From contig NZ_FTPL01000003.1 of assembly GCF_900156305.1 (NCBI RefSeq), positions 372,001 through 436,000 on the forward strand: 64,000 nt of DNA. The letters are read 5' to 3'. The translations under genes were made by a program, and so were the position numbers. The notes under the pieces were generated by a model. That model was not told the origin of the DNA. It made no database searches and was given only the letters and a program-made list of their open reading frames with translations. Positions 1-8,023 of the stretch are shown piece after piece. Position 1 is the first letter of the stretch. Each line of letters starts with the position of its first letter. The DNA is from Edaphobacillus lindanitolerans (GTDB lineage Bacteria; Bacillota; Bacilli; Bacillales_A; Planococcaceae).

Positions 1-432
1 ATCAATGCCAAAGGGGAGGCGATCGGAACGGTGCTGCTGACCGGTGACGACAAGGGGACAGGCATCCGGATCACCGCAGAGGGGCTCGAGCCCGGCGTGA
101 AGGCGATCCATGTCCATGAAACCGGCATGTGCGAGCCGCCGGACTTTGAATCGACCGGGAGCCATTTCAACCCTCACTCGAAAGAGCACGGGTTCGAGAA
201 CCCGAACGGATTCCATGCCGGCGATCTTCCGAACATCGAAGTCGACAAAGAAGGCAAAGTTGATCTCGAGACGATGTCCGAACACTTTTCGCTCAAGGAA
301 GGCAAGCCGGGTTATCTGCTCGATGAGGACGGCAGTGCGATCGTCATCCACGAAGGTCCCGACGACTACAAGACAGATCCTGCCGGGAACTCCGGCAAGC
401 GCATCGCCTGTGCGGCCTTCAATAAGAAATAA
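1..432 (+). CDS. sodC: Cu/Zn superoxide dismutase, 5'-truncated by window edge
   Basis: The reading frame is open from base 1, so the true start (and any signal peptide or lipobox) lies outside the window; 143 residues are visible. They cover most of a SodC beta-barrel: the copper-site HVH motif, SHFNP, the EHG and GFHAGDLPN zinc/copper loop, and the C-terminal electrostatic-loop region ending in GNSGKRIACA. The two cysteines expected to form the conserved disulfide (GMCEPP and RIACA) are present. The family dismutates superoxide to peroxide and oxygen, usually outside the membrane in Bacillales (YojM type). A rho-independent terminator follows directly, so this is the end of its transcript. 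The family call is firm; cellular location cannot be judged without the N-terminus. Confidence 0.92.
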   Translation: MNAKGEAIGTVLLTGDDKGTGIRITAEGLEPGVKAIHVHETGMCEPPDFESTGSHFNPHSKEHGFENPNGFHAGDLPNIEVDKEGKVDLETMSEHFSLKEGKPGYLLDEDGSAIVIHEGPDDYKTDPAGNSGKRIACAAFNKK

Positions 433-435
433 AGG

Positions 436-474
436 AACGGCACACGCTGGATTACCGGCGGGTGCCGTTTTTTC
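436..474 (+). terminator. Rho-independent terminator after sodC
   Basis: AACGGCAC pairs with GTGCCGTT around a GC-containing loop, followed by a run of six T. It begins three bases after the sodC stop codon. Confidence 0.8.
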
Positions 475-485
475 ACGTCAGATTT

Positions 486-516
486 GAAAAAACGCAGCCG
501 GTTTTTATCCGGCTGC
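486..516 (-). terminator. Terminator for the CAP-domain gene
   Basis: GCAGCCGG and CCGGCTGC form a stem. On the minus strand it is followed by a T run (complement of the A run at 487-492), just downstream of the stop of the CAP-domain gene. Confidence 0.75.
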
Positions 517-531
517 GGAGGAGCGTTCTGC

Positions 532-1674
532 TTATCGGTAAAGGAAGTTCTCCGTGTAGTACGGCTGATCTTCGTCGTTGAACGCGACTCCGACGCCGAG
601 AAGGCGGTAGTCCTCGTTCAGGATGTTTTTGCGGTGGCCGAGTGAATTCATGAGCCCTTCATGGGCAAAGACGGCGCTTGGCTGTCCGTAGGCAAGGTTT
701 TCCCCGGCACCGCGGAACTGGATGCCGTCTTCGGCCATCCGGTCGAACGGGGACTGGCCCTTCAGGTTCTCGTGTGCGAAGTAATCATTCTGGGCCATGT
801 CCTCGCTGTGCTTCACGGCGGTCCCCGCGGTTCGGCCGTCCCAGTCAAGGACGCCTTCGCCATGCACGACCCGGGCGGCGTTCGTCAGGTCAAACAGCTG
901 TCGTTCGAATCCTTCCTTCAGTGCAGGGTCAGCCTCGGCGTACAGGGCGTTGTGGTTCAGCTCGAGCTTCTTGTCGATCAGCTGGACGGCGGTGACGGCG
1001 TCGTTTTGGTGCACGTCATAAAAGAAGGTCACGTAGCTGCCGCCGAGCTCATATACGTCATATTCGCCGTTGTCCTGCATGAGGAACGCATTCCGTCCCT
1101 TGATGATCCGGTCAAGGGGCCTGCCGTAGGCCGCCCGGACTTCAGCCTTCCGGGCACCGTACTGGATGCCGGCTTTCGAGGCGATCATATCCTGGTTTGT
1201 GTATAGCGCATTCACACGGCCCTTGGTGTCGACGGATACCATGACGAAATTGTGGTAGGCGTCATGGTAGGTGTCCCAGTCGGTGCCATATTCGTTCATG
1301 GTCGAGCGTACCGGTTCTCCAAGTTCGTCCCGGACCCGGTCCTGCGAATCCCCGATGGCGAGGTTGTGCACGGTGACGGGGGCATTGTCCGGCGTCCGGA
1401 GATCCGGTTTGTCCACTGTCTCCGTGTCCGTCTCCCGCTTGCGGGCGCGGTCGTCCTTCACGCTCTGCTCGAGCTTCGCATAAAGAGACTCCGCCCCGTC
1501 CCCGATTTTGCCGATTGCCTCGTTCACCGCCGGCTTGTCTCGAAAATCGGATATCGCCGTGTCGATCCGGTCCAGGAATGTCAGGTCAACATGCCGGGAA
1601 ACCGGGCCTTCCCAGAGCGGCCGGGCCAGGAAGATCAGGACAACCAGCAGTATGAGTGACAATAACCGTCTCAC
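532..1674 (-). CDS. CAP-domain (SCP/PR1) membrane-anchored protein, YlbC-like
   Basis: A protein of 380 residues. The first 20 residues form one hydrophobic segment (LLSLILLVVLIFLA), a signal anchor or signal peptide. Residues about 95-235 resemble the CAP-associated N-terminal domain found before CAP domains in Bacillales (paired repeats around GEPVRS and YGRPLD). Residues about 255-380 are a CAP domain: LFDLTNAAR, the AVKHSEDMAQNDYFAHEN block, GENLAYG, LGHRKNILN and YYTENF, with the conserved H...E...H residues. The family is typically extracellular with unknown activity in bacteria; B. subtilis YlbC has this layout. I chose the GTG at 1674 because GGAGG lies seven bases upstream, whereas an earlier GTG at 1680 would overlap the ribosome-binding site. 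It stands alone with its own terminator. Confidence 0.88.
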   Translation of the reverse strand: MRRLLSLILLVVLIFLARPLWEGPVSRHVDLTFLDRIDTAISDFRDKPAVNEAIGKIGDGAESLYAKLEQSVKDDRARKRETDTETVDKPDLRTPDNAPVTVHNLAIGDSQDRVRDELGEPVRSTMNEYGTDWDTYHDAYHNFVMVSVDTKGRVNALYTNQDMIASKAGIQYGARKAEVRAAYGRPLDRIIKGRNAFLMQDNGEYDVYELGGSYVTFFYDVHQNDAVTAVQLIDKKLELNHNALYAEADPALKEGFERQLFDLTNAARVVHGEGVLDWDGRTAGTAVKHSEDMAQNDYFAHENLKGQSPFDRMAEDGIQFRGAGENLAYGQPSAVFAHEGLMNSLGHRKNILNEDYRLLGVGVAFNDEDQPYYTENFLYR

Positions 1675-1884
1675 GTGCACACCTCCCCTCGTCCCACCAT
1701 TTTACCACGCAGCGGGGCGTTTCATGCATTGCGATGGCTGGGGGAGGTGTGAATTTCTGGGATTACCGGGCGGCATTGAGTGGCGAGTGAGAGGGGAACA
1801 TGTCGGGGGACTTACAGAAGCGTGCGGTCCGGCCAGGTAGGCACCGGTATCGTTCTTTTAGTCCCGGTATCGTCACGGCCCAAA

Positions 1885-1912
1885 CAAAAATCCCCGCCCA
1901 ATCAGGCGGGGG
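1885..1912 (-). terminator. Terminator for the polysaccharide deacetylase gene
   Basis: CCCCGCC and GGCGGGG form a stem with a five-base loop. On the minus strand it runs into a T tract (A run at 1885-1890 on the plus strand). It sits just past the stop of the deacetylase gene. Confidence 0.8.
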
Positions 1913-1918
1913 TGAGTC

Positions 1919-3379
1919 TCATTGATTAAAATATGGACCGATTCCGGAGTCGGCGGTCAGTCCTGCGAGCTGACGCACGGTGACGAATTGATAGCCCTTC
2001 GCCTTCAATTCGGCGATCATCTGCGGCAGCGCATCCGCTGTGGACGCATGGATGTCGTGCATCAGGATGATGGCGCCCGGATGGACCCTCCCGGAGACAA
2101 GCCGGTTGACCGCGCCGGCATTTCGGCTCTTCCAGTCGAGCGAGTCGACGGACCAGAGCACGATCGGCGTGCCTGATTCGGAAGCGGCCTGCTTGACCGC
2201 ATCATTGATCGCTCCGTATGGCGGCCGCTCCACGTCAGGCCGTACACCCGTTGCCGCCTCGATTTTCCGGGCGGAGCCGACCATCTGCCGGCGGATGCCG
2301 TCAATCCCGAACTTCGTCAAGTCCGGGTGGCTGTCGGAGTGGTTGCCGATCTCATGGCCGGCCTCCGCGACTTGCCGCGCCACATCCGGATAGAATTCCG
2401 CCTGTGAGCCGAGCATGAAGAACGTCGCCTTCACATCTTCCCTTTCCAGTGTCTCGAGCACCCGCGGGGTGACCTGTGGATGGGGCCCGTCGTCGAACGT
2501 CAGCGCGACATATTTGCCGTCAGGATCCAGCGGTTCCGGTTCCCCCGTGCCCCTGACATCGCCGTCAATCGTACCGGAAGGCTTCGCCACGCCGATGCGC
2601 GCCGAGGCTTCAGGGTTCATGAGCAAGGAAACCTGATCATACGGGAGTTCCGCCTGTACGATTCCGGCCGAGCCGGCCGCAACTTCATACTCATCAAAAT
2701 ACACCGTGAACGATCCGTCGCCGAGCGACCACTTCCAGGAGGAAGGATCGGCGAGCGCAGCCTCGAGCGCTTCATCGGACACTTGATCCATGAGTCCGTC
2801 CTGTGCCTCGATCGCTTCCTTCACAAGCCGGCCGAGTTCCGCTGCATCCAGGCCGCCTTCGAGGTCGAACAGTTCACCGAGCGGCACGATCCGCTTTTCA
2901 TTCATGTCCACCGTGAACGGCATGACTTCCGTCTGGCCGTTCGCCCCGCCGGTGAACCGGTAGGAGGTGAATACAAGGCTGAAAAGCGAATCGCCGGCCT
3001 GCTTCGTATCGAGTCCGATATTCAAGTGGGCGCGCATCTCTTCGCCCTGCTTTGATCCGTTTTCCTTCAACTCTTCTTTGAATGTCCGTGTCTGTCCGTC
3101 GATCCACTCCCGGATCGGGGCGTTCACCGTCTCGCTATCCGATGACAGCTCACTGATCGCGGATGTGTATGTATCTGTGTCCTTGACCGTCGTCCTCAGA
3201 TCCAGGCCCGGGAGCACGCCCTTCTGCTCCGTCACGACCGCCGTCGCCTGTCCGCTCTGCTCTTCCTTCCCGGTCAGCGACGGAATCGCCAGGCTCAGAA
3301 CAAGCAATCCGGCCGTCGACAGCCCGACGAGCAGGACCCATAGCGGAATATGCAGCCATTTCACCTTTCTCCTCAGCAC
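1919..3379 (-). CDS. Membrane-anchored polysaccharide (peptidoglycan) deacetylase, PdaC-like
   Basis: A protein of 486 residues. A transmembrane anchor near residues 8-30 is followed by an extracellular region of about 200 residues of DUF4163/DUF3298 type, then a NodB deacetylase domain in the last 200 residues. NodB motifs are all visible: TFDDGP, the metal site HEIGNHSDSHPDL, RPPYGA, LWSVDSLDW and LMHDIH. B. subtilis PdaC (YjeA, 467 aa) has the same architecture and deacetylates peptidoglycan, so cell-wall modification is the likely role. The frame stays open upstream to 3592, but that extension would translate a terminator hairpin and the promoter; the GTG at 3379 has AGAGG nine bases upstream and gives a normal family length. 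The preceding gene is insulated by the terminator at 3549-3589. Confidence 0.9.
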   Translation of the reverse strand: MLRRKVKWLHIPLWVLLVGLSTAGLLVLSLAIPSLTGKEEQSGQATAVVTEQKGVLPGLDLRTTVKDTDTYTSAISELSSDSETVNAPIREWIDGQTRTFKEELKENGSKQGEEMRAHLNIGLDTKQAGDSLFSLVFTSYRFTGGANGQTEVMPFTVDMNEKRIVPLGELFDLEGGLDAAELGRLVKEAIEAQDGLMDQVSDEALEAALADPSSWKWSLGDGSFTVYFDEYEVAAGSAGIVQAELPYDQVSLLMNPEASARIGVAKPSGTIDGDVRGTGEPEPLDPDGKYVALTFDDGPHPQVTPRVLETLEREDVKATFFMLGSQAEFYPDVARQVAEAGHEIGNHSDSHPDLTKFGIDGIRRQMVGSARKIEAATGVRPDVERPPYGAINDAVKQAASESGTPIVLWSVDSLDWKSRNAGAVNRLVSGRVHPGAIILMHDIHASTADALPQMIAELKAKGYQFVTVRQLAGLTADSGIGPYFNQ

Positions 3380-3451
3380 CTCGAACCAGCCTCTTTCCGA
3401 ATTTCGGCCGTCCGGTCTTCTCTCTGTCGGACCGCCTTCTATGATTCTTCG

Positions 3452-3480
3452 ATTATACCATTTGGAAAGAGATTCCGGCA
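3452..3480 (-). promoter_or_regulatory. SigA-type promoter of the deacetylase gene
   Basis: A perfect minus-strand TATAAT (3452-3457) stands 17 bases from a weak -35 TGCCGG (3475-3480). It lies 72 bp upstream of the chosen GTG start and downstream of the previous gene's terminator, which supports that start. Confidence 0.55.
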
Positions 3481-3548
3481 GAGGGCAAAAAAGATTCAGA
3501 AGGGTAAGATAATCCAAAAGTGCCGCCTTGCCGGGGAAGGCCCAAACG

Positions 3549-3589
3549 AAAAAAGCCGGCGGGAACGGACGCTTCCCGCCGGCTTTTTT
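3549..3589. terminator. Strong bidirectional terminator
   Basis: AGCCGGCGGGA and TCCCGCCGGCT form an 11-bp stem, with A-run and T-run on its two sides. It ends the alcohol dehydrogenase transcript on the minus strand. Confidence 0.88.
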
Positions 3590-3605
3590 CATGGATGATC
3601 AAGGG

Positions 3606-4751
3606 TCAGGGCTTCAGGATGACTTTCGTGCATTCGTCGCCGTGCTCATAAAACGTCTTATAGGCGATCGGCGCTTCTTCGAGCGGGACGATGTGGGAAA
3701 TGATCTCGGTCGGATCGATTTTATGCTCCGTGATCATCTTGAACAGGTCCGGCATGAGATGGGGGACCGGTGCCTGGCCGGTCTTGATCGTCACATTGCG
3801 TTCGAAGAACCGGCCGAGCGGGAATGCGTTGTACCAAAGACCGTACACACCGGTGAGCTGGACGGTGCCGAACCGGCGGACAGCACGGTGTGCCGTCCGG
3901 AGCGCGCCGAGCGAACCGCCCTGCAGCTTCAGTTTCTGTTCCGCCTTCTCCATTGGGGTTTTTTCGCCGTCCATTCCGACGCAGTCGATGACGATGTCGG
4001 CCCCGCCGTTCGTGAGGTGCTTCAGGTAATCGCCCGTCTCCCGGGGGTCTTTGTAGGCAACCGTCTCGACTTTGTTCATCCGGCGTGCCTTTTCAAGCCG
4101 GTACGGAACGCTGTCGACCGCGATCACCCGCCCGGCGCCCATCATCCAGGCGAACTTCTGCGTCATGAGTCCGATCGGCCCGCTGCCGAGCACGATGACC
4201 GTATCTCCTTTCTTCACGCCGGAGTGCAGCACGCTCCAGTAAGCAGTCGGCAGCACGTCCGACATGAACAGCACCGCTTCATCCGGCACTTCCGCTGACT
4301 CGGGGATGACGAACGGCAGGAAGTTCCCGAACGGCACGCGCAGGTACTCCGCCTGGCCGCCCGGGTGGTTGCCGTACATTTCGGTGTAACCGAAGTACCC
4401 GCCGAAATCGGTATGCGGCGTCGGGTTCGTGTCAGGGTGATCGCATTGGCTCTCCATGTCATGCGTGCAGTACCAGCACTCGCCGCACGCCACGTTGAAC
4501 GGGATGACGACCCGGTCGCCCTTTTTCACCTTGGTCACGGCTTTCCCGGTTTCCACGACGATGCCCATCGGCTCATGGCCGATTACATAGCCTGGACGCG
4601 TCGGGACGGATCCGAGATAAATGTGCAGATCGGATCCGCAGATGGCGGTGGACGTGACCCGGATGATGATGTCATCGTCTTTTTCGATTTTCGGCGCTTC
4701 GACGTTCTTGACCTGAATATCCTTCGTGCCCTGGAACGTAACGGCTCTCAT
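3606..4751 (-). CDS. adhB: Zinc-dependent alcohol dehydrogenase (formaldehyde dehydrogenase-like), AdhB-like
   Basis: A medium-chain dehydrogenase of 381 residues. The catalytic-zinc region contains CGSDLH and GHEPMGIV; the structural-zinc lobe CGECWYC with a further Cys in ESQC has all four cysteines. The Rossmann domain near residue 190 shows GSGPIGLM, and AVDSV supplies the acidic NAD-selective residue. Length and the inserted block around YFGYTEMYGNHPGGQAEY match the class containing B. subtilis AdhB and glutathione-independent formaldehyde dehydrogenases. It probably oxidises or reduces small aldehydes/alcohols with NAD(H); the true substrate is unknown. AAAGGAGG lies upstream of the ATG. 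It appears monocistronic, with a terminator immediately downstream. Confidence 0.9.
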   Translation of the reverse strand: MRAVTFQGTKDIQVKNVEAPKIEKDDDIIIRVTSTAICGSDLHIYLGSVPTRPGYVIGHEPMGIVVETGKAVTKVKKGDRVVIPFNVACGECWYCTHDMESQCDHPDTNPTPHTDFGGYFGYTEMYGNHPGGQAEYLRVPFGNFLPFVIPESAEVPDEAVLFMSDVLPTAYWSVLHSGVKKGDTVIVLGSGPIGLMTQKFAWMMGAGRVIAVDSVPYRLEKARRMNKVETVAYKDPRETGDYLKHLTNGGADIVIDCVGMDGEKTPMEKAEQKLKLQGGSLGALRTAHRAVRRFGTVQLTGVYGLWYNAFPLGRFFERNVTIKTGQAPVPHLMPDLFKMITEHKIDPTEIISHIVPLEEAPIAYKTFYEHGDECTKVILKP

Positions 4752-4886
4752 TCGGAATCCTCCTTTGGGTGTCTCTTCTATGGATTGCCGTTTGGATGCC
4801 CAAATAAACGCAGGGGGTGCGGGCGCGCGGGGGACAAGGTATACTGGAAGGACGAAATGTGGTGGACGAAAGAGGGGGAAGAACCG

Positions 4887-4985
4887 ATGATTTTCGGGAT
4901 GGACAGCGTACCGGGCTGGTTTTATGTCGTGGCGATCTGCGTCGTCCTTCTTTTTGTCTTCTTCGCCGAGTGGTGGACAAGATGA
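4887..4985 (+). CDS. 32-residue single-pass membrane peptide
   Basis: ATG at 4887 is preceded by a purine-rich AGAGGGGGAA. The peptide is a short polar head (MIFGMDSVPG), one hydrophobic helix (WFYVVAICVVLLFVFFAEWW) and a terminal Arg. Its TGA stop overlaps the ATG of the pentapeptide-repeat gene (ATGA), so the two are almost certainly translationally coupled. A TATACT hexamer 40 bases upstream may be its -10. No family recognised; the coupling and RBS are the main support that it is real. Confidence 0.6.
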   Translation: MIFGMDSVPGWFYVVAICVVLLFVFFAEWWTR

Positions 4986-5629
4986 CGGGAAAGACGATCA
5001 AGATCCAGAAGCCCAAGGTCGGGAAAGTCTTGCCGGAAGCGGGATGGGAGGAAGCGTTTGATCAGGATGAAGGCACCGTCCATGCGGTCTGCATCGAAGG
5101 CGGGACGGCTTTTTCGGACGGCGGGCGTGTCCGTTTTGACGGGGCGGAATTCCGGAAAGTCGATTTCCGCGGATTCGAGGCTGCCGGATCCGAACTGCTT
5201 GATGTGATTTTTGACGGATGCGATCTGTCGAATGCCGATTTTTCGCGTTCCTCGCTGCACCGCTGCATTTTCCGGAGGGCGAAGCTGACCGGGGCCGTCT
5301 TCAGTGAATCCTCGCTGCGTGACGTCCGATTCGAAGGGTGCGCGGGCCGGTATGCCAGCTTTAACTTCTCCAAGATCGAACGGACGCAGTTCGATGACAA
5401 TGAAATGGAATCCGCCGATTTCGTCGGATGCGAGCTGAAGGGTGTGGTATACGGCAAGAACCAGCTCGACGACGCCAGCTTCCTCGACACCGACCTCGCC
5501 GGCATCGACCTGACCAAGACCGAATACAGCCGCATCACCGTCACTCCGCGGCTTCTCGCCGGCTGCAAGGTCACCCGTGACCAGGCCATCGGCTTTGCGA
5601 GGACGTTCGGCCTGGAGATAGAGGAGTAA
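4982..5629 (+). CDS. Pentapeptide-repeat protein
   Basis: A soluble 215-residue protein whose residues about 45-180 are imperfect A(D/N)LXX-type pentapeptide repeats (for example DLSNADFSRSSL, KLTGAVFSESSL, DDASFLDTDLAG), predicting a right-handed quadrilateral beta-helix. Some family members mimic DNA and protect gyrase from quinolones, but most have no known role, and nothing here points to gyrase binding. The C-terminal 35 residues (TPRLLAGCKVTRDQAIGFARTF) are non-repetitive and helical. Its start overlaps the stop of the membrane peptide upstream, suggesting that the two products work together, perhaps as a membrane-tethered scaffold (inference). Confidence 0.85.
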   Translation: MTGKTIKIQKPKVGKVLPEAGWEEAFDQDEGTVHAVCIEGGTAFSDGGRVRFDGAEFRKVDFRGFEAAGSELLDVIFDGCDLSNADFSRSSLHRCIFRRAKLTGAVFSESSLRDVRFEGCAGRYASFNFSKIERTQFDDNEMESADFVGCELKGVVYGKNQLDDASFLDTDLAGIDLTKTEYSRITVTPRLLAGCKVTRDQAIGFARTFGLEIEE

Positions 5630-5879
5630 ATGTAAGGGAGGACGCCGCGAGCCAGCCGGAGAAATTGGCCCGTATGCCGCGGCAACGGCTTCAGTCGTCT
5701 CCGGACTCTTCGATTCGAACCGGGGCCGGAGGTGCCTTCCGCACCGAATTGCGACGCACCCAGAAGGGCAAGCGATGAATCCGCACCAGTTTGCGTACGA
5801 CTCACCAAAAATGAAAGGCAGATAGAACGCACACACTGCCAAGATCCGCACAACTCAACCAGACAAGGAAGGTGCAGCC
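5630..5879 (+). other. 250-bp intergenic stretch with several hairpin-forming segments
   Basis: No plausible coding frame. Several complementary segments occur in order: GCCGCG near 5643 with CGCGGC near 5677, CCGG-bounded arms around 5700-5730, and a tight hairpin GGTGC-CTTCC-GCACC near 5731-5745. The segment CGATTCGAACCGG resembles the complement of a tRNA T-loop, but no acceptor or anticodon stem can be built around it. It ends at the RBS AAGGAAGGTG of the next gene, so it may be a structured 5' leader. I do not recognise a riboswitch class. Confidence 0.3.
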
Positions 5880-6347
5880 ATGCTCAATTTTGCAGAAAAA
5901 GAGGCCATCATCGGGAAGTTCCCCGAACTCACTCGGAAAGAAGTATCGATGGGACGGGTGAACTACCACTTCGACGAGTCGCTCCATGAAAAGAAGATCG
6001 TCGTCCGCCATCTCCACGAGAACGGCAACGGGTTTGTCTACGTCGGCAAGCTGCCGGAGTACGAAGCCGACAAGAAAGGCTTCATCAACATCCGCGAATT
6101 CTCCGCGGAAGAACTGGAGCAAGTGATCGCCGATGCCATCGCCTATCTGTCCACGGATCCGGCAGGCGAACCGGTCAATGAAACATGGAAAAACCGGGAA
6201 GGCACCGTGCTTCACTTGAAAGAAGAAAACGGCTATTTCAACCTGTATTACGGGGACAACCTGGAAGAAGGATTCGGCTCCGCCAAGGAAGCGCACGTCT
6301 ACCTGCTGGACGAAGGCTTCCGTCCCCAGGGAGGCGGAAACCGCTGA
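5880..6347 (+). CDS. Conserved hypothetical protein
   Basis: A soluble, acidic, 155-residue protein with RBS AAGGAAGGTG. The N-terminal half is alpha/beta with KKIVVRHLHENGNGFVYVGKLPEYEADKKGFINIREF. The C-terminal half has an EELEQVIADAIAYLS helix, then short strands ending in AKEAHVYLLDEGFRP. I do not recognise the family and see no catalytic signature, signal peptide or membrane segment. Its TGA overlaps the ATG of the next small membrane protein (TGATG), so the two are co-translated. It follows a 250-bp leader that may carry its promoter. Confidence 0.75.
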   Translation: MLNFAEKEAIIGKFPELTRKEVSMGRVNYHFDESLHEKKIVVRHLHENGNGFVYVGKLPEYEADKKGFINIREFSAEELEQVIADAIAYLSTDPAGEPVNETWKNREGTVLHLKEENGYFNLYYGDNLEEGFGSAKEAHVYLLDEGFRPQGGGNR

Positions 6348-6448
6348 TGGACGGCAAAAGGTTCCTGCTCGTATTCATGACGATCTTCATCCTCGTCATC
6401 ATCGGCGTCCTGCTCTCTTTCTGGGTGTTCTACAAAGTGGATCAATGA
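6347..6448 (+). CDS. 33-residue single-pass membrane peptide
   Basis: The ATG overlaps the stop codon of the upstream hypothetical gene. The sequence has a short basic start (MDGKR), one long hydrophobic helix (FLLVFMTIFILVIIGVLLSF) and a short polar tail (YKVDQ), so it should insert with its N-terminus inside. A terminator follows within ten bases, consistent with it being the last gene of a two-gene operon. Function unknown. It is the second example in 2 kb of a tiny membrane peptide coupled to a soluble protein, here with the order reversed. Confidence 0.6.
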   Translation: MDGKRFLLVFMTIFILVIIGVLLSFWVFYKVDQ

Positions 6449-6455
6449 AACCGTG

Positions 6456-6487
6456 CAGCCGTCCCATCCAGAGGGGCGGCTGATTTT
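6456..6487 (+). terminator. Terminator after the 33-residue membrane peptide
   Basis: CAGCCGTCCC and GGGGCGGCTG form a stem with one G-T pair, followed by a short ATTTT tract. Confidence 0.6.
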
Positions 6488-6519
6488 GAAGCCGGCAAGC
6501 ATGTAAGGGGGGGATGAAA

Positions 6520-7911
6520 TTGAGGCTGCAAGAAATCTTCGGCCTGGTGAGGGACTATTTTTATGTGGCTTTGATTGCGGTTCTCGTGCTGGCCGCCGTC
6601 TTTGGCCTCCTCTACTATGCCGGGCGGAAGACAGTCCTGAAAGGGAAGGAGCCAATCCCGAAAAAACGGCTGATTGCCATCGCCGCGTTTATCGGCTATA
6701 TGATCATGGTTGCCGGCGTCACATTCCTGAACAGGGGACCGGGCTATCAGGGCGGGGTGGACCTGTCACTCTTTTCGACTTACCGGGAAGCCTGGTATTT
6801 GTTCAGTGTGCGGCATTGGCAGTTCATTTATCTGAATATCCTGATGCTTGTCCCGTTCGGCGTCCTCCTGCCGCTGCTGCATCCTCGTTTCAGGAAGGCG
6901 GCCTGGACGATCGGGCTTGCGGCCTTGCTCACCCTGTCCATCGAGACGATCCAGTTGATGACCGGCTACGGCAACTTTGTGGCCGATGATCTGTTCAACA
7001 ATCTGATGGGGGCCATCATCGGATACGGTCTGACGATGGGCGTCATCAGTCTCAAAGAAAAAGGGTTCAGGCGGTCGCTGCCCTATTTTACGCCTCTGTT
7101 GCTCGTGGCCGTCCTGTCGGGCAGCCTGTTCGGTTATTACGAAGCGAAGGAATTCGGGAATCTCTCCATTGTTCCGGCACACCGGGCCGATCTAAAGGAA
7201 GCCCGGGTCATGGCGGACCTCTCGTTCAGTGACCGAAGCAAGACCATTCCCGTCTACAGGGCGCCCGTCTATACGAAGAAACAGGCCGACGGGTTTGCCC
7301 GCAGGTTTTTCGGGCGGCTTGGCGGAAACCCGGCGGATATCGAGGACCTCTCTTATCCTGACGAAGCCCTGTACCGGCTACACGGGGAAACAGCCTATCA
7401 GCTGTCCGTCCGGTTCCGGGACGGAAGCTATGAACTGACGGATTTTTCGCAGCTCGATGACGGCAAGGAACCGGAAGACACGGATGAAGAAACGTTGAGG
7501 GAAAGCCTGGCCCGGTTCGGGCTGGACATCCCCCGGGACGCCGCGTTCCAGAGAGCCGGCCCGGGAAAGTATGAGTGGACCGTAAAACAGCTGGAAAGCG
7601 GAAACCGTCTGACGGACGGCACATTGACCGCCGTGTATTACAACGACGGAACCGTGAAGCAGGTCGACAACCGCCTGGTCACTTACGAGAAAGTGAAGGA
7701 AGTGCGTGTGAAAAGTGAGCAGGAAGCATACGAAGACCTTCTCAAAGGCAAATTCCTGACCTTTTCGGACGAGCGGACGATCGGTGCGTTGGAGGTCCGG
7801 GATGTCCGGATGAGCTACTCGCTCGACTCCAAAGGCTACTATCAGCCGGTGTACGCCTTCCGCTGTGAAATGGACGGCGAGGACAAGACCCTCCTCGTTC
7901 CGGCGATCTGA
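6520..7911 (+). CDS. VanZ-like membrane protein with C-terminal extracellular domain
   Basis: About 463 residues. Five to six hydrophobic segments occupy roughly the first 210: two before residue 70, then LNILMLVPFGVLLPLLHPRF and AALLTLSIETIQLMTGYGNFVADDLFNNLMGAIIGY, the VanZ core signature (PFG...ETIQ...D..DL..N..GA..GY). The remaining 250 residues are soluble, probably extracellular, with PepSY/YpeB-like alternating strands. VanZ proteins are linked to low-level teicoplanin resistance and lipid/undecaprenyl handling, but the role of this fusion is unknown. The start is ambiguous: ATG at 6514 directly abuts the G-rich RBS, while TTG at 6520 has normal seven-base spacing, so I chose TTG. Confidence 0.82.
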   Translation: MRLQEIFGLVRDYFYVALIAVLVLAAVFGLLYYAGRKTVLKGKEPIPKKRLIAIAAFIGYMIMVAGVTFLNRGPGYQGGVDLSLFSTYREAWYLFSVRHWQFIYLNILMLVPFGVLLPLLHPRFRKAAWTIGLAALLTLSIETIQLMTGYGNFVADDLFNNLMGAIIGYGLTMGVISLKEKGFRRSLPYFTPLLLVAVLSGSLFGYYEAKEFGNLSIVPAHRADLKEARVMADLSFSDRSKTIPVYRAPVYTKKQADGFARRFFGRLGGNPADIEDLSYPDEALYRLHGETAYQLSVRFRDGSYELTDFSQLDDGKEPEDTDEETLRESLARFGLDIPRDAAFQRAGPGKYEWTVKQLESGNRLTDGTLTAVYYNDGTVKQVDNRLVTYEKVKEVRVKSEQEAYEDLLKGKFLTFSDERTIGALEVRDVRMSYSLDSKGYYQPVYAFRCEMDGEDKTLLVPAI

Positions 7912-7935
7912 CAGTTGTTTTGAACATAAACAGAA

Positions 7936-7982
7936 GAAGGCTCCCTGCACGGACGATTTCGTCCGATGCAGGAAGCCTTTGT
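7936..7982. terminator. Terminator hairpin, copy 1 of a 45-bp element flanking the sigma/LCP operon
   Basis: AAGGCTCCCTGCA and TGCAGGAAGCCTT form a long stem around GGACGATTTCGTCC, followed by TTTGTTT. It can end both the VanZ gene (plus) and the LCP gene (minus). A near-identical sequence, including the loop, is at 9675-9724. Confidence 0.8.
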
Positions 7983-8023
7983 TTCTTTCCGAGACTTTTC
8001 TCAAAACGCGCCGCGGGTCCCGC

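Noticed and set aside
3380-3592. N-terminal extension of the deacetylase
   Set aside because: It would translate the previous gene's terminator hairpin and its own promoter; the GTG at 3379 has an RBS and gives normal length.
5690-5720. tRNA T-arm-like sequence on the minus strand
   Set aside because: The GGTTCGAATC-like loop is present, but the flanking bases do not pair as a T stem and no anticodon or acceptor stem fits.
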